From: Candidatus Falkowbacteria bacterium UBA917
Lineage (GTDB): Bacteria > Patescibacteriota > Patescibacteriia > Patescibacteriales > Patescibacteriaceae
Direction: 5' to 3'
Length of the DNA stretch: 5,734 nucleotides
Assembly (NCBI GenBank): GCA_002293855.1
Contig: DBEB01000020.1
Location: 1 to 5,734 of the forward strand
Below are positions 1 through 5,581 of this stretch, one piece after another. The first letter of the stretch is position 1, and each line of letters starts with the position of its first letter. The notes beneath the pieces are model-generated. The model made no database searches. It had not been told where the DNA came from and saw only the letters and a program-made list of their open reading frames with translations. Position numbers and translations under genes: made by a program.

Positions 1-1076
1 TAGCCAAAGTCCAATCCAAAGGCCAACGCATTCTCAAAGAAGAAATCACCATCGAAGACATCGCCAAAGTCGTCGCCAAGTGGACTGGCATCCCAGTCTC
101 ACGTATGCTCGAATCAGAAAGCAAAAAACTCACTCGCACCGAAGAAGAACTTGCCAAGCGCTTAGTCGGCCAAGAAAACGCCATCAAGGCTGTCGCCAAC
201 GCTATTCGTCGTTCTCGAGCTGGTATCAATGAAGAAAAAAAACCTATTGGATCATTTATGTTTGTTGGTCCAACCGGTGTTGGTAAAACTGAGCTAGCTA
301 AGGCTCTAGCTGACTTTATCTTTAATGACGAGTCTGCTCTAGTACGTCTCGATATGAGCGAATACATGGAGAAGCACAGCGTCGCCAAACTGATCGGCTC
401 CCCTCCTGGTTATATCGGTCATGACGAAGGTGGTCAACTCACTGAAAAGATCCGTCGCAAGCCCTACGCCGTCATCCTCTTTGACGAAATCGAAAAAGCT
501 CACCCTGAAGTCTTTAACATGCTCTTGCAGATTCTTGATGACGGTCAAATGACTGACTCCAAGGGTCGCAAAGTTAACTTCAAAAATACTATTATCATCA
601 TGACTTCTAACCTCGGCAACGAAGTTATCCAAGAGTACACCATTGGCTTTAATTCTAGTCACACTACTGAGCAAGCTAGTGCCGCTCGTCAAACTGAAAT
701 GAAAGACAAGATTGATAAAGTGCTACGCGAAAACTTCAAACTCGAATTCTTAAACCGTATTGACGAAATCGTCGTCTTCAAGAGTCTAACTCGTGAAGAC
801 CTCGCTCGTATCGTTGATCTCGAGCTCGCCAAAGTCGAAACTCGTCTCAAAAACAAAGACATCACCATCAAGATCGGCAAAAAAGTCAAAGACCATCTAG
901 CTGTCCAAGGCTACGATCAGACCTTTGGAGCTCGCCCCCTCAAGCGCAAGATTCAAGACCTGATTTTGGATGAACTCGCTATGCGTATCATCGAAGGCAA
1001 ATTCAAAACCGGCGACAAAATCAGCATCAACCTCGGCTTTGCTGACAAAATCGAAATGTCCCTATCTAATAGCTAA
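1..1076 (+). CDS. clpC: ClpC-type Hsp100 AAA+ unfoldase, C-terminal part (5' end outside window)
   Basis: This is the second ATPase module of a Clp/Hsp100 unfoldase, a hexameric cytoplasmic machine that unfolds proteins and, with ClpP, feeds them to proteolysis. The frame is open from base 3 and about 357 residues are visible. The N-terminal domain, first AAA+ module and middle domain lie upstream. The Hsp100 linker motif WTGIPV is at 81-98. Walker A (GPTGVGKT) is at 267-290, Walker B (ending FDE) at about 471-488, sensor 1 (TSN) at 603-611, the arginine finger in LNR at 753-758, and sensor 2 (GARPLKR) at 927-947. After sensor 1 there is an extra loop with the tripeptide IGF (642-650). It sits where ClpC/ClpA carry the ClpP-docking loop and where ClpB lacks one. 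This is why I prefer ClpC over the disaggregase ClpB. The ATG at 105 is internal, because the homology continues upstream of it. A hairpin terminator follows the stop. Confidence 0.93.
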   Translation, partial: AKVQSKGQRILKEEITIEDIAKVVAKWTGIPVSRMLESESKKLTRTEEELAKRLVGQENAIKAVANAIRRSRAGINEEKKPIGSFMFVGPTGVGKTELAKALADFIFNDESALVRLDMSEYMEKHSVAKLIGSPPGYIGHDEGGQLTEKIRRKPYAVILFDEIEKAHPEVFNMLLQILDDGQMTDSKGRKVNFKNTIIIMTSNLGNEVIQEYTIGFNSSHTTEQASAARQTEMKDKIDKVLRENFKLEFLNRIDEIVVFKSLTREDLARIVDLELAKVETRLKNKDITIKIGKKVKDHLAVQGYDQTFGARPLKRKIQDLILDELAMRIIEGKFKTGDKISINLGFADKIEMSLSNS

Positions 1077-1096
1077 CTAGTTAATTAAGCATTAAA

Positions 1097-1124
1097 AAAA
1101 GCCTGATCATCTGATCAGGCTTTT
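1097..1124. terminator. Bidirectional intrinsic terminator shared by convergent genes
   Basis: An 8-bp GC-containing stem (1101-1108 with 1113-1120, loop of four at 1109-1112) is extended by four A:T pairs from flanking A and T runs. On the plus strand it is followed by only TTTT. On the minus strand the stem is followed by seven T, the stronger tail. It lies 20 bases after the clpC stop and just beyond the stop of the minus-strand ORF, so it probably ends both transcripts. Confidence 0.85.
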
Positions 1125-1134
1125 GCTTTGGTTT

Positions 1135-1464
1135 TTAATTGTAACGAATCCGCTGATTGTAGCAAGAATTTTTGACTGTAATACGCTGCTGGCTTCTTAT
1201 TTTTTGTTTATTAAGATTACTCAGAACTCTTTCTCGCAATCTATTATTACCAGTGTTAATAGTGTCAGTACTTATTGGCAAATTAAGCACAGACTGACTA
1301 ATGATACTGTCAAAGTTTATCTCTACAGGCTCTATCGAAGATGCAGATTCTATTAAACTTAGCCTCACCAATGGCACAGCCATGTCCAAAACAGCAAATT
1401 TAATATTCAACAAGCCAGCAGAAATCATCTCAGGCGGCACTAGAAAAATAACAATGAACTCCAT
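1135..1464 (-). CDS. Hypothetical small protein, 109 residues, unrecognised
   Basis: I do not recognise this protein. The support for it is its expression signals. A strong Shine-Dalgarno sequence (AGGAG, six bases before ATG) precedes it, a plausible promoter with a perfect TTGACA lies further upstream, and an intrinsic terminator with a seven-T tail follows its stop. The first ~45 residues are rich in hydrophobic residues but broken by Pro and charged residues, with no clear signal peptide. The last ~40 are polar and basic (many Arg, Lys, Asn, Gln), ending in RIRYN. Its codons end mostly in G or T, unlike the plus-strand genes but like the minus-strand gene at 3701..4051. The region is AT-rich. 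A competing plus-strand reading (59 codons, 1301..1480) has no visible signals. This could be a real orphan gene or decayed sequence behind an intact promoter. Confidence 0.5.
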   Translation of the reverse strand: MEFIVIFLVPPEMISAGLLNIKFAVLDMAVPLVRLSLIESASSIEPVEINFDSIISQSVLNLPISTDTINTGNNRLRERVLSNLNKQKIRSQQRITVKNSCYNQRIRYN

Positions 1465-1470
1465 TTTACA

Positions 1471-1478
1471 CTCCTCTT
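1471..1478 (-). promoter_or_regulatory. Strong Shine-Dalgarno site for the 1135..1464 ORF
   Basis: On the minus strand this reads AAGAGGAG, and its AGGAG core ends six bases before the ATG at 1464. It is the only clear Shine-Dalgarno sequence in the window. It fixes the start of the ORF and is the main reason to treat it as translated. Confidence 0.65.
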
Positions 1479-1507
1479 GATTTGAAATAACACAAAGAAC
1501 TAAAAAT

Positions 1508-1536
1508 ATTTAATAATATTTACCGTTTTTTGTCAA
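1508..1536 (-). promoter_or_regulatory. Sigma70-like promoter for the 1135..1464 ORF
   Basis: On the minus strand a consensus -35 TTGACA (1531-1536) is followed by a 17-base AT-rich spacer and a -10 of TTAAAT (1508-1513, four of six matches). The predicted transcript start is near 1501, giving a leader of roughly 36 bases that contains the Shine-Dalgarno site. The -10 match is moderate, and the region is AT-rich enough for chance hits. Confidence 0.5.
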
Positions 1537-1560
1537 GTTCCATCTTTGACCCAAATCCTC

Positions 1561-1566
1561 TATAAT
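1561..1566 (+). promoter_or_regulatory. Consensus -10 box giving a leaderless mRNA for the secreted protein
   Basis: A perfect TATAAT lies six bases before the ATG at 1573, so normal initiation seven bases downstream would place +1 on the A of the start codon. No good -35 is present at 16-18 bases (TTCCAT at 1538-1543 is the best available). TTGACC at 1546-1551 is too close to be used with it. The only Shine-Dalgarno-like bases (AAGG at 1567-1570) are two bases from the ATG and would not be in the mRNA. Confidence 0.6.
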
Positions 1567-1572
1567 AAGGCT

Positions 1573-2946
1573 ATGTCTAAAAAGTTTATCCTATTAAGCT
1601 TTGCTATGTTTTTAATTGCCCACTCGGCTTCGGCTGAGGCGGTTTTTAATCCTAACTACATCATCAGTGATCATGATGTCACTAATTGGCAAACCATGAC
1701 CCAAGTCGAAATCCAGCGCTTCCTTGAGTCCAAAAACAGCTTCCTAGCCAGTTACCTCACTACCGACAATATCGGCGTCACTATGAAAGCCTCCGAAGCT
1801 ATCTACAAAGTCGCTGTCACTAACCTGATTAATCCTCGTTTCATTCTCGTTCTCTTACAAAAAGAACAAAGCTTAGTTGAAAACAGCACCCCACCCACTC
1901 CTCGTCAACTCGACTGGGCCACCGGCTATGGCTGTCCTGATGGTGCCGCCTGCAATCCTCGCTGGCAGGGTTTTTGGAAACAAATCAACAGCGCCTCACT
2001 GCAATTTCGTGACTATCTAGATAATCCTAACCTCTACACTTACAAACAAAATCAGACTTACAAATTTACCAATCCCTATTCCAGCACCAAAAAAGAAATC
2101 ACCGAAGTCACTCCAGCCAACAATGCTACCGCCGCTCTCTACAACTACACACCCCATGTTTATAATGGCAATTATAATTTCTGGCGCATCTGGAATCGCT
2201 GGTTTACCAATCAATCAGGCTATCCAAATGGTACTCTAGTCCGAGCCGAAGGCGAAAACGGTATTTGGCTGATCGAAAACGGTCGCAAGCGTCCTTTCCT
2301 AACCAAAGGCGCTTTTTCCTCCCGCTTTGACATCAAAAAAGTCTTGACTATCAAGAAGTCCGAACTCAGTCGCTACGAAACCGGCTTAGCTATTCGCTTC
2401 CCCCAATACTCCATTGTCCGCTCTCCAGCTGGCAGCCTTTACTTATTAGTCGACGACAAAAAGCGACTATTTGCCTCAGCTGAAGCCTTCAAAAAAATCG
2501 GCTACAATCCCGAAGAAGTCTTAAACGCCACTGCTGATGACATCAATGGTTATCTAGATGGCAAAGTCATCACTACCGAAGAAGTCTATCCAACCGGCAC
2601 CCTCATGCAAGACAAAAAAACCGGTGGCATCTTTTGGATTAACGAAGGCGTCAAATCGCCTATTGTTGACAGCACCATTCTCAAAGCTCGTTTCAAAAAC
2701 AAAAAACCAATCATGGCTACAACTGCTCAACTCGACAAATATCCACTCGGCGCACCACTTCTCTTTGCTGACGGTGAGCTAGTTAAAATCGACAAAGGCC
2801 TTAGCTACTATGTCGTCGAAGGCAAAACACTGCGTCCTATCAAATCCAAAGCTGTATTTGACAGCCTTGGTTATTCGGTGTCTAATGTCATAACTATCCC
2901 AGTTAAAGTCTTCCAGCTCTACCAAGCAGGTGACATCATCGGTTAA
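1573..2946 (+). CDS. Secreted protein with lysozyme-like N-domain and four C-terminal repeats
   Basis: This 457-residue protein is probably exported and acts at the cell envelope. Residues 1-21 form a Sec signal peptide: Lys3-Lys4, a hydrophobic core, and ASA before the predicted cut at Glu22. Residues ~25-216 resemble a domain I recall from secreted actinobacterial and Saccharibacteria proteins. It has an NPRFILVLLQKEQSLV stretch (Glu98), the motif GYGCPDGAAC with Cys121 and Cys127, ATAALYNYTPH, and a FWRIWNRWF end. The helix carrying Glu98 looks like the catalytic-Glu helix of lytic transglycosylases, so peptidoglycan cleavage is an inference, not shown. Residues 217-457 are four ~60-residue repeats. 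The start at 1573 is chosen because the signal peptide begins there; the TTG at 1546 would lie upstream of the -10 box. The next gene starts one base after its stop, suggesting one transcript. Confidence 0.88.
   Translation: MSKKFILLSFAMFLIAHSASAEAVFNPNYIISDHDVTNWQTMTQVEIQRFLESKNSFLASYLTTDNIGVTMKASEAIYKVAVTNLINPRFILVLLQKEQSLVENSTPPTPRQLDWATGYGCPDGAACNPRWQGFWKQINSASLQFRDYLDNPNLYTYKQNQTYKFTNPYSSTKKEITEVTPANNATAALYNYTPHVYNGNYNFWRIWNRWFTNQSGYPNGTLVRAEGENGIWLIENGRKRPFLTKGAFSSRFDIKKVLTIKKSELSRYETGLAIRFPQYSIVRSPAGSLYLLVDDKKRLFASAEAFKKIGYNPEEVLNATADDINGYLDGKVITTEEVYPTGTLMQDKKTGGIFWINEGVKSPIVDSTILKARFKNKKPIMATTAQLDKYPLGAPLLFADGELVKIDKGLSYYVVEGKTLRPIKSKAVFDSLGYSVSNVITIPVKVFQLYQAGDIIG
2221..2943 (+). 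repeat. Four tandem ~60-residue protein repeats in the secreted protein
   Basis: The repeats cover residues 217-276, 277-338, 339-398 and 399-457. Each has the same order: a Tyr/Pro-Gly-Thr-Leu-Val-like opening strand, a Gly-rich turn, a hydrophobic strand ending in a Gly/Lys/Arg turn (for example WLIENGRKRPF), a helix around Ala-Phe, a Gly-Tyr or Arg-Phe, then a Val-Ile-Thr-like strand and a Tyr-x-x-Gly. DNA identity between units is low, so the duplication is old. The pattern suggests small beta-rich modules that bind a wall polymer or surface ligand. That function is inferred. Confidence 0.75.
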
Positions 2947-2947
2947 T

Positions 2948-3742
2948 ATGCCTATTCTAGCTGCCGCCCTCGTCCCCAATCTCACTCTCCTCGTCCCTAA
3001 TGTCGCTCAAGACCAGCTTTTAACTTACAGTCAAACAGTCAGCGCTTATCAAGACCTAGCTCGTCATCTCAAAGATCAACAAGTCGAAACCGTCGTCATC
3101 ATCTCTAGTCGCGGCATCACTGCTCCCACTGGATTAGCCATCAACCTCCATCCAGAGTTCAAGATTAGCTTTGAAGCCTTTGGTGATTTGGCCACCGAGC
3201 TCAGCGCCTACAACAACTTTGCCCTCATCGACCATTTGAAGCAAGGCCTCGGCACTGAGTTCCCACTCTCTATGCTCAGCTTAGCAGAATTAGATTATGG
3301 CTCGGCCGTACCACTGGTCTATTTCCTCGACCAAATCCCCAAGCTCAAAGTTGTCACTATCTATCCTTCGGCTCAAGGACTCTACACTCAGAGCGAACTA
3401 GGTGCTCAAATTAGCGCTATTATTCATGCTCACCCCAGCCGCACTGCTCTGATCGCTTCTAGCAACCTCTCTAGTCGTCTAGCTGATTCACCGCTCGGCT
3501 ACCTCGCTCCAGCTCGTGGTCACGACAAACAAATCATCAATGGCTTTGAAACTGACGATTATCGCTTTCTCCATAACTTCCCCGCCGAAGACATCAACAC
3601 TTATTATGAGCAAGGCCTCTCAGCTATCGCTATGTTTTCTGGGGCCATTAATCGCTTTCACAAAACTGTTAAGCTCGCCAGTTACGAACATCCTCAGGGG
3701 TTAGGCGCTGCTATTATCCGTGTCGACTTGGGCCTCAGTTGA
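2948..3742 (+). CDS. LigB/MEMO-family (class III extradiol dioxygenase B-like) protein, probably catalytically inactive
   Basis: This 264-residue protein aligns end to end, by eye, with the LigB/MEMO family (often annotated as AmmeMemoRadiSam system protein B or extradiol dioxygenase subunit B). Recognisable blocks are the MPILAAALVP opening, VVIISSRG (49-56), LDYGSAVPLVYFL (115-127), ALIASSNLSSRL (167-178) and ASYEHPQGLGAA (244-255). Family members I recall have PH, SPHG, DHG and SGDLSH in these blocks. Here they read PN (Asn11), SSRG (Arg55), DYG (Tyr117) and SSNLSS (Asn173, Ser176). Only the Glu equivalent (Glu247) remains. A metal-dependent dioxygenase function is therefore unlikely. The start at 2948 matches the family N-terminus; it is one base after the previous stop, with no Shine-Dalgarno site, so coupled translation is likely. 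The 3' end overlaps the minus-strand gene by 42 bases. No AMMECR1 or radical-SAM partner is visible. Confidence 0.82.
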   Translation: MPILAAALVPNLTLLVPNVAQDQLLTYSQTVSAYQDLARHLKDQQVETVVIISSRGITAPTGLAINLHPEFKISFEAFGDLATELSAYNNFALIDHLKQGLGTEFPLSMLSLAELDYGSAVPLVYFLDQIPKLKVVTIYPSAQGLYTQSELGAQISAIIHAHPSRTALIASSNLSSRLADSPLGYLAPARGHDKQIINGFETDDYRFLHNFPAEDINTYYEQGLSAIAMFSGAINRFHKTVKLASYEHPQGLGAAIIRVDLGLS

Positions 3743-4051
3743 TTGTTTCGACTTTGGTAATTGTGTCACTAATTTAAAAAAATACTTCCATTGTTCTTTA
3801 CCGCTAGCTAGCTCCTTGGTTTCATTCATACAGCGTTCAATCAAGATACGGTCATAATCTTTGCAAACCTTAAAGACACTTCCTCGTTTAAAATTAGGAA
3901 TCCTCAAATCCTTGATCACTTGCAAAGCAAAATCTTGCCAAGGATAAGCTGGCGCCTTTTTAGCGACCGGTCGAGGCCGTTGAAAGATCGCTCCCAAGCC
4001 CTCAAACTCTTTACTGGGCTTTTTATCTTCTTCATCTAGAGAATAAAACAT
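3701..4051 (-). CDS. Conserved-looking small cytoplasmic protein, 116 residues, unrecognised function
   Basis: I cannot name the family. The N-terminus is acidic then basic (MFYSLDEEDKKPSKEFEG, then a Pro/Arg/Lys-rich linker to residue ~35). The core at about residues 36-95 looks like a folded, mostly helical domain. Its marks are a PWQDFALQVI helix, a basic FKRGSVFKVCKDY stretch, a helix with RCMNETKELA, and QWKYFFKLV. The tail is polar (Gln, Ser, Thr, Asp) and probably disordered. There is no signal peptide or membrane segment. The coding choice is supported by typical protein composition, by a promoter placed eight bases before the ATG, and by the lack of any good plus-strand ORF beyond 3742. 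It is divergent from def and converges on the LigB-like gene, with which it shares 42 bases. Nucleic-acid binding is possible from the basic patch but is a guess. Confidence 0.78.
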   Translation of the reverse strand: MFYSLDEEDKKPSKEFEGLGAIFQRPRPVAKKAPAYPWQDFALQVIKDLRIPNFKRGSVFKVCKDYDRILIERCMNETKELASGKEQWKYFFKLVTQLPKSKQSTEAQVDTDNSSA

Positions 4052-4059
4052 ACCCTAGC

Positions 4060-4088
4060 AGTTTAGAAAAAAAGCTGACAAATGGCAA
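4060..4088 (-). promoter_or_regulatory. Promoter for the 3701..4051 gene, nearly leaderless
   Basis: On the minus strand, TTGCCA (4083-4088, five of six matches to the -35) is separated by 17 bases from TAAACT (4060-4065, four of six to the -10). The ATG is eight bases beyond the -10, so the leader would be about two bases. No Shine-Dalgarno site is present. The -35 lies six bases from the -35 of the divergent def promoter. Confidence 0.55.
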
Positions 4089-4094
4089 ACTTGC

Positions 4095-4123
4095 TTGATT
4101 TTTTGGCTATTTTCTACTACAAT
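4095..4123 (+). promoter_or_regulatory. Promoter for def-fmt, nearly leaderless
   Basis: TTGATT (4095-4100, four of six) is followed by a 17-base spacer and TACAAT (4118-4123, five of six). The predicted +1 is about 4130, three bases before the ATG at 4133. There is no Shine-Dalgarno site between. This position also rules out an upstream translation start at 4082, which would lie before the promoter. Confidence 0.65.
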
Positions 4124-4132
4124 AATACTATT

Positions 4133-4609
4133 ATGCCAATACTCAAAATCGCCTTTCATCCCGACCCTATCCTACGCCAAGTTGCTAGCCCTATCGATAG
4201 CGCTGATTTTAATGCGCCTTGGCTCGCTAAACTCGCTCATAACATGGTCGAAACCATGATTAGTCGTGACGGCATTGGCCTCGCTGCGCCTCAGGTTAGT
4301 CAGTCCATTCGCCTCATTATTGTCAGCACCAAGACTGGCCCGCTTATCATGATCAATCCTGAGCTAACCAAAAAGTCTCTCCTCAAAGACACTGACGAAG
4401 AAGGCTGCCTGTCTATTCCCAATACCTTTGGTCAGGTCAAACGCCATCACAGCGTCCAAGTCAAATTTACTGAGCTAGACGGCAAAAGCAAACATATCAG
4501 TGCCAAAGGCTTACTGGCTCGCGTCATCCAACACGAAATCGATCACCTCGACGGCATTCTCTTTATTGATAAAGCCAAAAAAATCACCGACAATAATTAC
4601 ACGATGTAA
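4133..4609 (+). CDS. def: Peptide deformylase
   Basis: This 158-residue metalloenzyme removes the formyl group from the N-terminal Met of new proteins at the ribosome exit. All three family motifs are intact: GIGLAAPQ (residues 47-54), EGCLSIP (90-96) with metal ligand Cys92, and HEIDHLDG (134-141) with metal ligands His134 and His138 and catalytic Glu135. The N-terminus (MPILKIAFHPDPILRQ) is the usual deformylase opening. This, together with the promoter at 4095-4123, puts the start at 4133 and not at 4082, which would add 17 atypical residues. The length is slightly short of the common ~165-170, with a brief tail after motif 3. It is followed after one base by fmt, the enzyme that adds the formyl group, as in many bacteria. 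Confidence 0.96.
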   Translation: MPILKIAFHPDPILRQVASPIDSADFNAPWLAKLAHNMVETMISRDGIGLAAPQVSQSIRLIIVSTKTGPLIMINPELTKKSLLKDTDEEGCLSIPNTFGQVKRHHSVQVKFTELDGKSKHISAKGLLARVIQHEIDHLDGILFIDKAKKITDNNYTM

Positions 4610-4610
4610 T

Positions 4611-5543
4611 ATGGCCAAGACCAAGATTATTTTTGCCGGTACCCCTGAGTTAGCCGCCACCATTTTGGCGGCGCTTTTAGCTGAGGCCAGCTTCGAGATC
4701 GTCTGCGTCCTCAGCCAACCGGATATGCCTGTTGGTCGCAAACAAATCATCAATCCTACTCCAGTCAAAGCCCTTGCCTTGGAACATGGCATAGAGGTAC
4801 TACAACCAACCAAGATCAGCCAAGTCGCTGATCAACTCCGCGCCCTCGAACCAGACTTCCTAATAGTTGCCGCTTACGCCCAACTCATTCCCGATGATAT
4901 TCTGGCTTTGCCAAAATACGAAGCTCTCAATGTCCACGCCTCACTCCTACCACGCTATCGCGGCGCCTCCGTCATCCAAGCGCCAATCTTAAATGGCGAT
5001 ACTGAGACTGGCATCAGCATCATCCGCATGGTAGCGAAACTCGACGCCGGCCCGATCTTTGCCCAGAGTCGTCTCGCTATCACAGACAGCGACAACACCG
5101 AAACTCTCAGCATTAAACTTGCCGAGCTTGGCGGTCAAACTATCGTCGCCAGCATCAAAGATATCCTAGCTGGCACAGCCGAAGCTCAAGAACAAGACCA
5201 CAACCAGGCCACTTATGTCAAAAAACTCAGTAAGTCCGATGGCTTGATTGACTGGACTCGCGAAGCGACTTACCTCGATCGTTTTATCCGTGCTATGTCG
5301 CCTTGGCCATCAGCTTGGACTTGGATGAATGGCCGTCAGCTCAAGATCCTAGCTATCAAAGAAATCCTAGAGCTCGATACTTACAAACCAGGCAAGGTCT
5401 TTGTTTATAACAGCCAACTCGCCATTCAGACTGGTCGTGGCGCCCTACTCATCTCTCGGCTCCAAGCCGAAGGTAAAAAGGCTATGACCAGCCAAGAATT
5501 CGTCAATGGTTATGGCGAAATTATCGGGGCTGTTTTGAGCTAA
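4611..5543 (+). CDS. fmt: Methionyl-tRNA formyltransferase
   Basis: This 310-residue enzyme transfers a formyl group from 10-formyl-tetrahydrofolate to initiator Met-tRNA in the cytoplasm. The Rossmann-type catalytic domain starts with KIIFAGTPELAA (residues 5-16). The tRNA-contacting loop QPDMPVGRKQ with Arg43 follows. The core NVHASLLPRYRGAS (107-120) holds catalytic Asn107 and His109, and Asp145 lies in KLDAGPI. The C-terminal domain is present from about residue 207 (KSDGLIDW, then IRAMSPWPSAWTW at 227-239, and LQAEGKKAM near the end). The length matches the family (~310-315). The start at 4611 matches the family; the in-frame upstream codons back to 4500 overlap def in another frame and are not homologous. 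It lies one base after the def stop with no Shine-Dalgarno site, so coupled translation is expected. No terminator hairpin follows it. Confidence 0.96.
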   Translation: MAKTKIIFAGTPELAATILAALLAEASFEIVCVLSQPDMPVGRKQIINPTPVKALALEHGIEVLQPTKISQVADQLRALEPDFLIVAAYAQLIPDDILALPKYEALNVHASLLPRYRGASVIQAPILNGDTETGISIIRMVAKLDAGPIFAQSRLAITDSDNTETLSIKLAELGGQTIVASIKDILAGTAEAQEQDHNQATYVKKLSKSDGLIDWTREATYLDRFIRAMSPWPSAWTWMNGRQLKILAIKEILELDTYKPGKVFVYNSQLAIQTGRGALLISRLQAEGKKAMTSQEFVNGYGEIIGAVLS

Positions 5544-5575
5544 ATTATTTCATGGCATAAATATTATCTTTGTAC

Positions 5576-5581
5576 TATAAT
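5576..5581 (+). promoter_or_regulatory. Consensus -10 box before the 5590 gene, nearly leaderless
   Basis: A perfect TATAAT ends eight bases before the ATG at 5590, so the leader would be about two bases. The sequence at the expected -35 position (5553-5558, TGGCAT) is a poor match. No Shine-Dalgarno site or hairpin lies in the 46-base gap after fmt. Confidence 0.5.

Noticed and set aside
339..889. Two minus-strand ORFs inside clpC
   Set aside because: They are reverse-strand shadows of a strongly conserved gene with no expression signals.
1123..1356. Plus-strand 77-codon ORF after the terminator
   Set aside because: It starts within the terminator region, has an unlikely composition and no ribosome site, and overlaps the better-supported minus-strand ORF.
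1301..1480. Plus-strand 59-codon ORF with a plausible-looking peptide and C-ending codons
   Set aside because: It has no promoter or ribosome site visible, and the opposite strand carries promoter, Shine-Dalgarno and terminator. The codon style can be explained by strand composition. Kept as the competing reading.
1546..1566. TTGACC (1546-1551) as -35 for the TATAAT at 1561
   Set aside because: The spacer would be only nine bases, too short for a sigma70-type promoter.
1546..1572. TTG start extending the secreted protein by 9 residues
   Set aside because: It lies upstream of the TATAAT and would place unrelated residues before a normal signal peptide.
2930..2947. GTG start for the LigB-like protein inside the preceding gene
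   Set aside because: The family N-terminus matches the ATG at 2948, one base after the stop.
2017..2985. Minus- and plus-strand ORFs inside the secreted protein gene
   Set aside because: They are shadows of the coding frame, low-complexity in composition and without start signals.
4082..4132. Upstream ATG extending deformylase by 17 residues
   Set aside because: The extension is not deformylase-like and covers the -35, spacer and -10 of the promoter; the family N-terminus begins at 4133.
4500..4610. Upstream start for fmt inside def
   Set aside because: These residues are out-of-frame deformylase sequence, and the formyltransferase fold begins at 4611.
4511..4813. Minus-strand 100-codon ORF across the def-fmt junction
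   Set aside because: It is antisense to two well-identified enzymes and has no signals.
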